Shown piece after piece: positions 26,851-35,153 of a DNA stretch of 56,385 bases. The stretch is from Deltaproteobacteria bacterium. Lineage in GTDB: Bacteria; Desulfobacterota; Desulfobacteria; Desulfobacterales; ETH-SRB1. The DNA lies in contig JAJSZW010000005.1 of the NCBI GenBank assembly GCA_030262895.1, positions 1-56,385 on the forward strand. The letters are read 5' to 3'. Under the pieces are notes generated by a model. That model made no database searches and was not told where the DNA came from. It saw only the letters and a list, made by a program, of their open reading frames with translations. Positions within the stretch are counted from its first letter, which is position 1. Each line of letters opens with the position of its first letter. The position numbers and the translations under genes were made by a program.

Positions 26851-26990
26851 GTAACGGTTCAGCCACTAAGTCACCAAGACACAAAGAAGGGATATGATTG
26901 ATAAATTTCGAAAAATTTCCAAATTATGAATTTTAAGAAAAATATATTTTATATCTTGGTGCCTTAGTGTCTTTGTGGCTGAACTATTTC
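26851..26990. repeat. Palindromic repeat R3, third copy
   Basis: The left end is GTAACGGTTCAGCCACTAAG and the right end GTGTCTTTGTGGCTGAACTA, inverted copies. The right end contains the TAG stop of the minus-strand APS-kinase-like gene. The interior is AT-rich and non-coding. Confidence 0.8.
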
Positions 26991-27589
26991 AGTTTAAGAT
27001 ATTTTAACAGGGCATTTTTTACGGTTGAGGCGTTTTTTTGAGCTATATTTTTACCGCTGTCAATAATAATTTCTGCAAGAGGGTTTTCTTCGTATGGAAT
27101 ATCAACCCCTATCACTTTGCCCAAATCTTCAAACTTTGAGCCCTTTTGCTTTCTTTCCAAAGCCCGAAGGTACATTTGCGAAACAATATGACCATTTTTG
27201 CGTTTAGATTCCCGTTCTATACATACTGAAAGAGGGCATTTTATCATTACCTCCGCAAAACGCTTGATTTTTTTTCTGGCATTATCACGGTATAATTGTT
27301 TATGAGCGGTGGCATCTATTATGACATTAATCCCATTTTGCACATTTTCCGTTGCAAGATCAACCAGTTTTTTATAGATAAAATCACGTTCGCTATCAGT
27401 ATATTCCGGTTTATTAACATATTTTTTTCGTATTGCATCAAGCTCAATTCGTTTACAGGTTATTCCTTCATCAGCCAGCATATCATATACAAGCTTTGAT
27501 ATTTCACTTTTGCCTGAGCCAGGAAGCCCTGTAAACCATACAGCCCAGCCTTTAGCGAGCCCTTTATTCGAGATATTTGTTGATTTCAT
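26984..27589 (-). CDS. Adenylylsulfate-kinase-like P-loop kinase
   Basis: A 201-residue protein related to APS kinase. The P-loop GLPGSGKS is at about residues 20-27, a DAIRKKY segment follows in the place of the DGDxxR region of CysC, and IDATAHKQLYRDNARK corresponds to the second conserved block. It lacks several APS-binding residues, so APS may not be the substrate. It overlaps the upstream phosphotransferase gene by 26 bases, implying a shared function. The TAG stop is within repeat R3. Confidence 0.75.
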   Translation of the reverse strand: MKSTNISNKGLAKGWAVWFTGLPGSGKSEISKLVYDMLADEGITCKRIELDAIRKKYVNKPEYTDSERDFIYKKLVDLATENVQNGINVIIDATAHKQLYRDNARKKIKRFAEVMIKCPLSVCIERESKRKNGHIVSQMYLRALERKQKGSKFEDLGKVIGVDIPYEENPLAEIIIDSGKNIAQKNASTVKNALLKYLKLK

Positions 27590-28658
27590 CTATATTCATT
27601 GTATCTGTTGCCAAAATATTTCTTGTGAAGTTAAAAAGCTTTATGCGTACATCTACAGGATGGTTTGGATACCATTCAGGAGAAGCTATTACAAGACATC
27701 TGAAAGCATAAAAAGGTTGAATAACTTTAAAAATTTCCTGATCTTTTGTCTTTTCCAGATAGGTTTCTATAAAAATATCGTGCAGTTTTTTATATTCACC
27801 ATATAATTTGCCGTGCTTTAAGAGAGAATAAAGCAGATAATTGATACTCAATGTGGAAACATCATCAGCAGCCTCCCCGTATTCTCCCCTGCTTCGATCA
27901 AATGTTGAAAAATCTGTTCCTTCTCTAAATTTGATATTCCACGGATGAAAATCACCGTGTTCACGGCACAGGCGGTGGGTATATTGTTTTAGCTTCCAGC
28001 GCCATTCAACGCAACGCTTTTCAATATCACAAAAAGCAGCATCTGAGAAAAATTCATAATTTCCCGGGTATCCATCAACAATTCCCATTATGCATTCGCC
28101 ATGCCCAAGAAGCTCTCTGACTTTTCTTGTATAAAGCTCGGGCTCATTTTTTTTTTCGCTGTGAATTTCAGCCAGATACTCGCCAAGCGTTTTTGCCCTT
28201 TCTATATCAAGGTCGGTTAGGGTCTCAGTTTTAAGGCGCTTTAAATCTAAAAAGTAGTCAGTTCCTTCGACTTTTTCCGTGAGTAAAAAAAAGATGTTTG
28301 CATCTCGAACAGAATGAGCTGTCCCTTCAGGGTTGAAATATCCGACATCCAGGGGATGGGCGTGTTTGGGAAGGCGTTGGCCGGCATCATACTGAAACAT
28401 CAAAACGTTAGCTCTGTCCCACAAATACTGGTGGCCGTATTTATCTTTTCGCATTGTAGAAAATATGACCGAGTGGTCTTTACCTTCTTTGCGAAATGTA
28501 ACCAGAAATGTATCTCCATAGCCCAACTTTTTTATTGTATCAGTAAAGCTTCCAAGTTTTTTGACTCCAAGAATTTCAACTTTTCCGCTAAAACGTTCTT
28601 CCAGATATTTTTTTATCGCATCTGTCTTAACAGGAATATTTATCAGTTTATCAATCAT
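27564..28658 (-). CDS. Aminoglycoside-phosphotransferase-fold kinase
   Basis: A 364-residue protein of the APH/ChoK kinase fold. The catalytic loop HGDFHPWNIKF is near residue 237 and the metal-binding segment is DRSRGEYGEAADDVSTL; the N-terminal lobe carries MFQYDAGQRLPKHAH. The real substrate is unlikely to be an antibiotic because the gene is coupled to the APS-kinase-like gene. A small metabolite or sugar is more likely. A 3' overlap of 26 bases with the next gene supports co-translation. Confidence 0.8.
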   Translation of the reverse strand: MIDKLINIPVKTDAIKKYLEERFSGKVEILGVKKLGSFTDTIKKLGYGDTFLVTFRKEGKDHSVIFSTMRKDKYGHQYLWDRANVLMFQYDAGQRLPKHAHPLDVGYFNPEGTAHSVRDANIFFLLTEKVEGTDYFLDLKRLKTETLTDLDIERAKTLGEYLAEIHSEKKNEPELYTRKVRELLGHGECIMGIVDGYPGNYEFFSDAAFCDIEKRCVEWRWKLKQYTHRLCREHGDFHPWNIKFREGTDFSTFDRSRGEYGEAADDVSTLSINYLLYSLLKHGKLYGEYKKLHDIFIETYLEKTKDQEIFKVIQPFYAFRCLVIASPEWYPNHPVDVRIKLFNFTRNILATDTMNIDEINKYLE

Positions 28659-28697
28659 TTTCTTCTCTCATCTGGTAACTGGGGCTCCTTGAGTCCC

Positions 28698-28889
28698 TTA
28701 AGCAGAGCGCTTAGATCGGAGACCTGAGGTTTTTCGTTTTTTGAAGGCATTTCTTAACTCAATAAGTGCTCGTATTGTATTATCATTTGCTCGAAGGCGT
28801 TCTTCAGGTGTCATTTTTAAAAACATTTCAACTAAACCTTTATCTACCCCGATTTGCATATTCTTTTGCTTATCGCTATGTTGCACCAT
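28698..28889 (-). CDS. Small hypothetical protein, possible antitoxin-like
   Basis: A 63-residue, highly charged, helical protein (KGLVEMFLKMTPEERLRAND then a basic tail KKRKTSGLRSKRSA). The pattern resembles short proteins that precede nucleotidyltransferase-type toxin genes, but no partner toxin follows; the next gene is the phosphotransferase. No convincing ribosome binding site is visible. Recognition is weak. Confidence 0.5.
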   Translation of the reverse strand: MVQHSDKQKNMQIGVDKGLVEMFLKMTPEERLRANDNTIRALIELRNAFKKRKTSGLRSKRSA

Positions 28890-28949
28890 TTCGACTATCT
28901 TCCCTCACGTCACTCATTTGGCTGAATTGTAGATGTTATACGATATACC

Positions 28950-29039
28950 TTATTTCACCCGCCCGTATAACGCAAAACTGAGAGGCTGGGCAACGATAAA
29001 CAAACCTATGATAAAGATAAAAACTTTTGATTCAGACAT
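28950..29039 (-). CDS. 29-residue membrane microprotein (absent from ORF track)
   Basis: The minus strand reads ATG TCT GAA TCA..., translating to a single hydrophobic helix (KVFIFIIGLFIVAQPLSFAL) framed by MSES and YGRVK. TTGGAGAGG sits directly upstream of the ATG, an almost ideal ribosome binding site. The coding interpretation also explains part of the imperfect palindrome in this region. Function is unknown. Confidence 0.45.
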   Translation of the reverse strand: MSESKVFIFIIGLFIVAQPLSFALYGRVK

Positions 29040-29076
29040 GCCTCTCCAAAAACGGCACGGCTTTGCCCAGTTCCTC

Positions 29077-29229
29077 TCAAGCGCCTTGTTTGCCGTTCTT
29101 CATTTGTATTGCTTCCATGGCTTTTTTGCTTAGCTCTTCAACGGATTCGTCAGGCCAAAGGTCTCTTTGCCGCTTTGTATAATAAAAAAAATAAACTATC
29201 CCAAGGCCTGTAAACAGATAAAATAAACG
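29077..29229 (-). pseudogene. 5'-truncated small membrane protein abutting the Fic gene (absent from ORF track)
   Basis: Immediately after the fic TAA, in the same frame, 50 codons remain open: a hydrophobic segment (LFYLFTGLGIVYFFYY) followed by a charged amphipathic tail (RDLWPDESVEELSKKAMEAI) and TGA. No ATG, GTG or TTG precedes the hydrophobic part. The coding character with no start suggests that the 5' end was lost when the fic segment arrived. Readthrough of fic is a less likely alternative. Confidence 0.4.
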
Positions 29230-30366
29230 TTATTTAAATAGTTTAATATATTCTTTAAACAAATAAAATTTACCTCTTTTTGCACCTGTAATTTCTTCAA
29301 TTATACAAAGCTCTTCCATTTCATCTATTAATTTATAAACAGTTGGAAATGAAAGATTAGTAAGTTCTTTTGCTTTTTGAGCGTTAAGAATGGGACGTTG
29401 AAACAAATAATTAATAATTGTCTGTGCATTATTTGATCGAACTCCAAGCTTTTGAAGTTTGCTATCAACTTCTTTTTGCAATTTAAGGATGCTATCAAAT
29501 GTCTTGATACTATTTTGTGCTGTTTCAATAACTCCAACAAGAAAAAATTTGCACCATTGTGTTAAGTCATTTTTCTCACGAACACGTGTTAAGTTGTCAT
29601 AATACAAAGTTCTATTTCTTTCAAAAAAATCAGATAAATATAAAACAGGCTTTTTTAAAAGTCCTTTTTCGACAAGATAAAGAGTGATTATTAAACGTCC
29701 TGCACGTCCATTCCCATCTAAAAAGGGGTGAATTGTTTCAAACTGATAATGTATTAATGCTATTTTTAATAAGTCTGGAAAATTATGTTCGTCATTATGT
29801 GCAAATTTTTCCAAATCTCCCATATATTCGTTTACTGTAGTATGTGATGGGGGAACAAATGTCGCATCATTTATACTTGCCCCACCAATCCAGTTTTGAC
29901 TGTTTCTAAATTCACCGGGCAGTTTGTGTTTTCCTCGAACTCCTTTTAGTAAAATTTGATGGGTTTCCTTTATTAGCCTTGAGGAAAACGGGAGTTTTTC
30001 CAAGGTAGTGATCGCTGTATTTAGCGCTAAAATGTAGTTTTGAACCTCTTCCCAGTCATCTCTCTTTTCTTCATTGACATCTTCTTTATCTAATAAAGCT
30101 TCTTCAATATTGGTTTTTGTTCCTTCAATTTTATTTGATTGAGATGCTTCTTTCAATACGTGCATACTAATGAATAAATCAATATTAGGAATATATTCGG
30201 AATACATATCAAGGCGACCTAATTGCCTGTCGGCTTGGCTTAAAAGATTTATTAACTCCATGTTCCCAACATTCCATTTCCTATTGATTTTATCGGGCTG
30301 GAAGCTTTTATGCGTGCCTTGATTTATATATTGACCTGCTTTAAAATTTCTCACTAATCGCTCCAT
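29230..30366 (-). CDS. Fic-domain protein (AMP-transferase type) with C-terminal winged helix
   Basis: A 378-residue protein. The Fic motif HPFLDGNGRAGR is near residue 215. An N-terminal inhibitory helix motif SNKIEG (S/T-x-x-x-E-G/N) lies near residue 77, characteristic of class II self-inhibited Fic proteins. The last 60 residues form a winged helix (AQKAKELTNLSFPTVYKLID). Family knowledge: Fic enzymes transfer AMP to target proteins. The gene is clearly more AT-rich than its neighbours and abuts a truncated ORF, both signs of acquisition. The ATG has a weak ribosome binding site. Confidence 0.9.
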   Translation of the reverse strand: MERLVRNFKAGQYINQGTHKSFQPDKINRKWNVGNMELINLLSQADRQLGRLDMYSEYIPNIDLFISMHVLKEASQSNKIEGTKTNIEEALLDKEDVNEEKRDDWEEVQNYILALNTAITTLEKLPFSSRLIKETHQILLKGVRGKHKLPGEFRNSQNWIGGASINDATFVPPSHTTVNEYMGDLEKFAHNDEHNFPDLLKIALIHYQFETIHPFLDGNGRAGRLIITLYLVEKGLLKKPVLYLSDFFERNRTLYYDNLTRVREKNDLTQWCKFFLVGVIETAQNSIKTFDSILKLQKEVDSKLQKLGVRSNNAQTIINYLFQRPILNAQKAKELTNLSFPTVYKLIDEMEELCIIEEITGAKRGKFYLFKEYIKLFK

Positions 30367-30586
30367 TAAAATTTTAATAAAGACGCCACTTATTTAAGAA
30401 ATCAACAATAAACTTAATTAAGCACCCTTATTATTTAAAATGCAAGGAGTTTTTTTAATTAGCGCAATTGTTTTAATGTTGGGGAACAAGTGCATAAACA
30501 CAATTGGTCAGTGCGCGCAGGCCCCAGCCAAGTTCTTTGAATTTGATTCTTATACTTGAGTTGTTATCAGAATACAAAATAAATTC

Positions 30587-30693
30587 GTAAGCGTTCACGG
30601 AACGTCGAAATTGGAAATTTGGCCTTCATGCTTTTGTACTGTTCTTCCCAATTTCTATTTTCTAATTTCAAGTTTCAAGCCGTGAACGGCTAC
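30587..30693. repeat. Palindromic repeat R4, second full copy
   Basis: The arms GTAAGCGTTCACGGAACG and CCGTGAACGGCTAC match 4875-5023. The middle (AATTTGGCCTTCATGC) is shared in inverted orientation with the half element at 35629-35700. It lies in the 30367-30979 interval, which otherwise contains repeat R2 and no gene. Confidence 0.75.
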
Positions 30694-30746
30694 AGAAATT
30701 TATATTGTTTGTTAACTCTGAAACATTTGTTATAGATAACTTATTG

Positions 30747-30911
30747 GTAACTACTCACGTAGTCAGGCTGAAGCTGTTTAGACTGAAGGCTGAAGGGGTC
30801 AGAAGAGTACGATTGCCGTACTTTAGCGGAAACATCTGATTTTTGCACCAAGCATGGCTTCAAAATGCGCTTTTTCCTAAAAGCCTTCAGCCTATCCACC
30901 TGAGTAGTTAC
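30747..30911. repeat. Palindromic repeat R2, copy with CACGTAGTCAGG variant
   Basis: Bounded by GTAACTACTCACGTAGTC and CACCTGAGTAGTTAC, which are inverted copies. It is nearly identical along its length to 39880-40043 (shared interior GGTCAGAAGAG and TTGCCGTAC). It lies upstream of the antiporter gene. Confidence 0.85.
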
Positions 30912-30979
30912 ACCTATTTAAACTAAATTAATCAGTACTTGATGGCCTTATAATGGCTTTATAAATGGAGATTTAAGGT

Positions 30980-31963
30980 ATGGTGCTTGCCTGGGTGTTA
31001 TTTGTTGTCGGATTGTTGATGCTTTACTATGGAGCGGAATGGCTTGTAAAAGGAGCATCCGATCTCGCGCGAAGCCTTGGTTTAACGCCACTGGTTATAG
31101 GCTTGACAGTAGTTGCATTCGGCACTTCGGCACCAGAGCTTGTTGTAAGTATTATTTCGTCTTTTCAGGAAAAAAGCATGATAGCTGTAGGCAATGTTGT
31201 GGGAAGCAATATTTGTAACATAGCCCTTGTCCTCGGCCTGTCGTCTTTATTTATGCCTATTAAAAGTGATGAATCTGTTGTTAAGCGGGATATCCCTATT
31301 ATGCTCGGAATATCTTTATATCTCCTGCTGATTTCTCTAAATTCTAAAATAGGAAGGCTTGAGGGGGCTACTCTGTTAGGTGGAATAACTATTTATGTCT
31401 GTTTGAACTATTATTATGCGGTAAAAGGAACTAAACAAGCATCAAGCGGAGAGGGCTTTAGTAAAGAGCTTGTAGCAGAGGACATTGAATACATTCCTTC
31501 CAGGGCGAGGCAAATTACCTTGATTGTGGCGGGAATTCTATTCGTAGTAGCAGGTGCACAGATACTCATAGATTCAGCAGTAAAAATTATGCATACATTT
31601 GGCATAAGCGAAAAGTTTATTGGACTTACAGTTGTAGCATTGGGAACTTCGCTTCCGGAACTTGCCACTTCCGTTGTAGCAGCTATGAGAAAGGAAATGG
31701 ATATCAGCATCGGCAATCTGGTGGGAAGCAATGTTTTCAACATACTCGGGGTGCTTGGGGCAGCCTCTCTGGTTAGACCTGTTTTGATCCCGGGTGGTTT
31801 TATTCAGAGCGGTTTACTAATTGATTACCTGGTTATGATGTTTATTAGTTTTCTTCCGTGGGTAATGATGAGAAAAACGAACACAGTTATGAGAAGAGAC
31901 GGAGTTGTCCTTTTATCCTGCTATGTTGGATATATAGTCTATCTTACAGTTAAGGTATTGTAA
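30980..31963 (+). CDS. CaCA-family Na+/Ca2+ antiporter (YrbG-like)
   Basis: A 327-residue inner-membrane exchanger with about ten helices in two inverted halves. Each half carries an alpha-repeat: GLTVVAFGTSAPELVVS with GNVVGSNICNIALVLG, and GLTVVALGTSLPELATS with GNLVGSNVFNILGVLG. Those acidic and Ser/Asn residues coordinate Ca2+ and Na+ in homologues. TAAGG precedes the ATG. Its TAA stop is supplied by the first bases of repeat R2. A weak TGGCCTTATAATGGCT lies just upstream but is too close to the start to be a confident promoter. Confidence 0.92.
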   Translation: MVLAWVLFVVGLLMLYYGAEWLVKGASDLARSLGLTPLVIGLTVVAFGTSAPELVVSIISSFQEKSMIAVGNVVGSNICNIALVLGLSSLFMPIKSDESVVKRDIPIMLGISLYLLLISLNSKIGRLEGATLLGGITIYVCLNYYYAVKGTKQASSGEGFSKELVAEDIEYIPSRARQITLIVAGILFVVAGAQILIDSAVKIMHTFGISEKFIGLTVVALGTSLPELATSVVAAMRKEMDISIGNLVGSNVFNILGVLGAASLVRPVLIPGGFIQSGLLIDYLVMMFISFLPWVMMRKTNTVMRRDGVVLLSCYVGYIVYLTVKVL

Positions 31964-32055
31964 CTGCACAGGTATTTAGGCTGAAGGTGGAAGGCTGAAG
32001 GCTGAAGGTAAAAGGCTGTTAGGGGGGCTTCAGCCTTCAGCCTATTCACCTGCTT
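31960..32055. repeat. Palindromic repeat R2, short copy between convergent genes
   Basis: The left end is GTAACTGCACAGG followed by AGGCTGAAGG; the right end is CTTCAGCCTATTCACCTG. The element supplies the TAA stop of the antiporter and, on the other strand, the TAG stop of the PEP-synthase-like gene. Confidence 0.8.
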
Positions 32056-34663
32056 GCGGGAACCAGAAGCAGATGTCTTTCAGTAATTTTTCCTTATAGT
32101 AAGCTGCTCTTGCAGGGTTGCTCATTATCATATCCAGTTGCCTTGTATGCATTGTAAGATAACCTAGTATCTTAAGACGGTTTATTGTGAAAAGTTGATC
32201 ATATCCCTCGATATTAGCGTTCATATAATCTTCATGTATTTCGACCTGAAAATCATACTTGACCAAGATTTCTTCTATAAGCTTCATCCTGCGGAATTTT
32301 CTGTTAAGATCTGCAGCACCACCCTTAAAACAAAATCTTATGTAATTTTCTCTGGATTGGTCGCTGATAAAGGTCTGCACAACCGAATAATGATAACCGA
32401 ACCGGCAACTGAGATTGCAAAAGTTTTTTGAAATAATAGCGCAGTCGTTTTGCGCATAACTGGACTGACCTGATGCGCCCAGATCACGATTCATGGTAGA
32501 TTGAACCATGATGGACATAAACCCCCTGGTATCGATCGGGGGCGGGCCGTCCCATTTTACCGCAGTCATTCCCTCCCATAGGGCCAGCATCGGAGCTGAT
32601 GCTATATTTTCAAGTTTTACAGTATCTTTTTCCATTGATCCTTTTAAGCCATCGCCCAAGTCAACAATCCACCACTGTGTTGGGGCATCATTTATAACCA
32701 GTCTTTTTCCTGCCCTGATTTTCCTGTTGTTATTGCCGGAATCAAACATTTCTTTTACAGCCTTTTCATGGCAGAATCGGGTGATGTCGTGATATGTGTG
32801 GCAGCCATCAGGCGTAAAATTATTGCCTTTTGGATTGGTAAGATTTAGCGGGGTGATATGCTTTAGCATTCTTTTAAGCGTTGTATAAACCGGGCTTCCT
32901 TTAATTGTACTGATGCCTCCCGCAGGCGACGCTCTTAATAATGCTTCGGCTTTTCCCTCATAGACTTTCCGTGCATAGGCATCAACTGTGATTATGGTTT
33001 TATTTTTAATTTTGTCGGTTGCTGTAAGCGTATCAAAAATCGCAGGGATGCCGAATTCTCTTGAAACTGTGGCTAAATGACCGGCAATCCCTCCGCGGTC
33101 GGTTACCACCGCAACGGCCCTGTTTAGTATTGCGGCCCATTGAGGCAAAGAGTTTTTTGTTACCAAAACAGCACCGGCAGGGAATTTGTAAATTTCTTCT
33201 ATAGAATTCAAAATAAATGCCGGGCCGCAGGCCACACCAGGGCTTGCTGCAACGCCTCCATTAAGTATCGTATGATTATTAACTTTTATGGCTAAGGTAT
33301 CTTTAAATTCATTATCTTCTTTTCCTACCTGTTTCAGTGGACGGCTTTGGAGTATCCTGACCAGACCGTCTTTTTCTATAGCCCATTCAATGTCTTGAGG
33401 ATTTTTAAAGTGATTTTCAAGGGTAACTGCCTGTTTTGACAGAGAAAGCGCCTGTATATCCGTGATGGCCGGCACGGATTTCTCCGGCTCAGGTAATTTG
33501 ACACTTAGTAGTTCTTTATTGGAAAAAAATAACGCTCCCTGATCTTTGACATGAATTTCTTTTTTAAGGATTTTAATTGTCGGTTCCCTGGAGGCTACAA
33601 ATAAATCAGGTGATATGCTGCCCTCAACCACTGATTTCCCTAATCCGGGAACCGCATTTATGAATACCTGATTGTTGTTAATGTCACCGGGATCTTTCGA
33701 ATACATAACGCCGCTGGAGACAGCTTCAACCATGGCCATACATCCGACGCACATAATAATATCTTCGTCCCGAAAGCCCTTGTTGAAACGGTATGTAATA
33801 GCCTGGGGGGAATATTTGCTGGCAAGAACTTTTTTATATGAGTGAATCAGTGTCTTATAGCTGACATTCAGTTCTGTGTGATATTGACCTGCGAAAGAGG
33901 ATTCCCGGCTGTCTTCACCCAAGGCGCTGCTACGCATTGATACTTTGACATCTTTTTCTGTTTTTTCTTCCAGGCGTCTGTATCCATCAAATATTGCAGC
34001 TTCAAGTTCCGGAGGAATAGTCGATTGCATGATAAGATTTTGTATATTTGAACTGGCCGTTCCAAGCATCATTATGTCTTCAATATCAACAGATTGAAGC
34101 TGCTGGCTGATATTTTTTTGCAGGTCGCTGTGCTTCAGAAACAGATGATATGCAGAGACAGTAATAACAAAACCATGCGGAACATTAATGCCTGTCAGGT
34201 TCATAATTTCGCCCAAATTAGCCATTTTACTGCCGGTGTAGTTTGCGCTGTCTTTATTTATTTCTTCAATTGACAGGACCAGTTCACCCCCAATTGATTT
34301 TCCCCTTTCCTCCAGTATTTGATTTATTTTATATTGAATATCAGCAAAAGCATGATAAAGAGTTTCATAACGATTGTCTGAAATATCGTTTATTTTTTCA
34401 ATTAGTTTATATATATTTACTGAGATGGATATGCAGCTAGCGCGAATGAATTCCATGCCGAATCTTTGATTCCCACGCAAAGCAAGTTCCATTTCCGACA
34501 TGATCTCAAGGATTGTGTTATTAATGCTTAGAAGACTTTTAAAGTTCCAGTACTTTGTTTTGAAACGGGAACGGATGACATCATCGGGCGATTTTTCGGG
34601 AGTTGGGCTTTTTTGCTTTTTACCCGAAAAGATTTTTTTTATTGACCGCTTGAATCCAAACAT
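32042..34663 (-). CDS. PEP-synthase-like protein lacking the PEP-binding barrel
   Basis: An 873-residue protein. After about 130 residues of helical N-terminus comes a PPDK/PPS nucleotide-binding domain (SANYTGSKMANLGEIMNLTG; SMRSSALGEDSRESSFAGQY; DIEWAIEKDGLVRILQSRPL). The swivelling phosphohistidine domain follows, with VTDRGGIAGHLATVSREFGI at about residues 550-570. The C-terminal TIM barrel that binds PEP/pyruvate in real PPS is absent. Instead there are about 280 residues I do not recognise (CHTYHDITRFCHEK; NRDLGASGQSSYAQNDCAII). The start is ATG with CGGAG upstream; the track TTG is nine codons earlier. It may be a phosphotransfer regulator rather than a gluconeogenic enzyme. Confidence 0.8.
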   Translation of the reverse strand: MFGFKRSIKKIFSGKKQKSPTPEKSPDDVIRSRFKTKYWNFKSLLSINNTILEIMSEMELALRGNQRFGMEFIRASCISISVNIYKLIEKINDISDNRYETLYHAFADIQYKINQILEERGKSIGGELVLSIEEINKDSANYTGSKMANLGEIMNLTGINVPHGFVITVSAYHLFLKHSDLQKNISQQLQSVDIEDIMMLGTASSNIQNLIMQSTIPPELEAAIFDGYRRLEEKTEKDVKVSMRSSALGEDSRESSFAGQYHTELNVSYKTLIHSYKKVLASKYSPQAITYRFNKGFRDEDIIMCVGCMAMVEAVSSGVMYSKDPGDINNNQVFINAVPGLGKSVVEGSISPDLFVASREPTIKILKKEIHVKDQGALFFSNKELLSVKLPEPEKSVPAITDIQALSLSKQAVTLENHFKNPQDIEWAIEKDGLVRILQSRPLKQVGKEDNEFKDTLAIKVNNHTILNGGVAASPGVACGPAFILNSIEEIYKFPAGAVLVTKNSLPQWAAILNRAVAVVTDRGGIAGHLATVSREFGIPAIFDTLTATDKIKNKTIITVDAYARKVYEGKAEALLRASPAGGISTIKGSPVYTTLKRMLKHITPLNLTNPKGNNFTPDGCHTYHDITRFCHEKAVKEMFDSGNNNRKIRAGKRLVINDAPTQWWIVDLGDGLKGSMEKDTVKLENIASAPMLALWEGMTAVKWDGPPPIDTRGFMSIMVQSTMNRDLGASGQSSYAQNDCAIISKNFCNLSCRFGYHYSVVQTFISDQSRENYIRFCFKGGAADLNRKFRRMKLIEEILVKYDFQVEIHEDYMNANIEGYDQLFTINRLKILGYLTMHTRQLDMIMSNPARAAYYKEKLLKDICFWFPQAGE

Positions 34664-34702
34664 CTTTACTCCGAACTTCAGTTTATCCAAGCTGAGCCTT
34701 AC

Positions 34703-34844
34703 GAGACCTTTGCAAAACGCTCCATTTTATCCAATTTCGGCGTCAGTCTCAAATTTTAAGCCTCGAAATACTCAATGTATTCCTGCATTTAAAATTTTCG
34801 CCTTCCTTGAACTTGAACAAAATTGAACATTTTTCAAAGGTCTC
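34703..34844. repeat. MITE-like element with GAGACCTTTG terminal inverted repeats
   Basis: The left end GAGACCTTTGCAAAACGCTC and the right end GAACATTTTTCAAAGGTCTC are inverted relatives. It is non-coding, about 142 bp, and lies between the start of the PEP-synthase-like gene and its candidate promoter, lengthening the leader. Confidence 0.75.
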
Positions 34845-34934
34845 TTTACATATCGGGCAGACTCAACAATCGCTCAACTTGGGTTTAGTAGATTAATTTT
34901 GAGCACGGATATTGCATAGCATAGTAGAATTATA

Positions 34935-34950
34935 ATCAAAAAACATGCCA
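34935..34950 (-). promoter_or_regulatory. Candidate sigma-54-type promoter of the PEP-synthase-like gene
   Basis: On the minus strand it reads TGGCATGTTTTTTGAT: the -24 TGGCA is intact, but the -12 has GA instead of GC. The surrounding 60 bp are nearly identical to the plus-strand promoter block at 35885-35950. A GTTTC-N5-GAAAC palindrome is centred about 71 bp upstream of the -24. It drives transcription towards the PEP-synthase-like gene if active. Confidence 0.45.
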
Positions 34951-35002
34951 GATCAGATTTAGTTAAATTACAAATAGTTATATTTGTGCAGCATTTTGGA
35001 AG

Positions 35003-35127
35003 CCATAAAGATGTTTCAAAGCGAAACATCTTTATGGATAGTTATATTATGAATCATTATAATGGCAAAATGGGTACAGGCTTCGCAGGCATGGTTTCAA
35101 TATGAAACTATTGTTTCAGATTGAAAT
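35003..35127. promoter_or_regulatory. Three GTTTC-N5-GAAAC palindromes, candidate enhancer (activator) sites
   Basis: Site 1 (35013-35027) is GTTTCAAAGCGAAAC within a longer perfect 15-bp-arm palindrome (CCATAAAGATGTTTC / GAAACATCTTTATGG). Site 2 (35094-35108) is GTTTCAATATGAAAC. Site 3 (35113-35127) is GTTTCAGATTGAAAT. They lie upstream of the minus-strand sigma-54-like promoter and immediately before the receiver gene. The DNA-binding protein is not known; one of the local NtrC-type activators is the natural candidate. Confidence 0.5.
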
Positions 35128-35153
35128 TTTTAGCCCGTGTTAAGGAGTATGCA

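Noticed and set aside
28964-29095. Imperfect palindrome resembling an integron attC site (AACAAGGCGCTTGAGAGG ... CTCTCAGTTTTGCGTTATAC)
   Set aside because: The core-site matches are imperfect, there is no integrase and no second attC. The same bases encode the tail of one small ORF and a 29-residue ORF with a good ribosome binding site.
30943-30958. TGGCCTTATAATGGCT upstream of the antiporter
   Set aside because: The GG/GC spacing fits sigma-54, but the predicted transcript would begin about 11 bases before the ATG, leaving no room for the ribosome binding site.
34901-34916. GAGCACGGATATTGCA resembling a sigma-54 promoter on the plus strand
   Set aside because: The essential GG doublet at -24 is AG, and the enhancer-like palindromes lie downstream of it.
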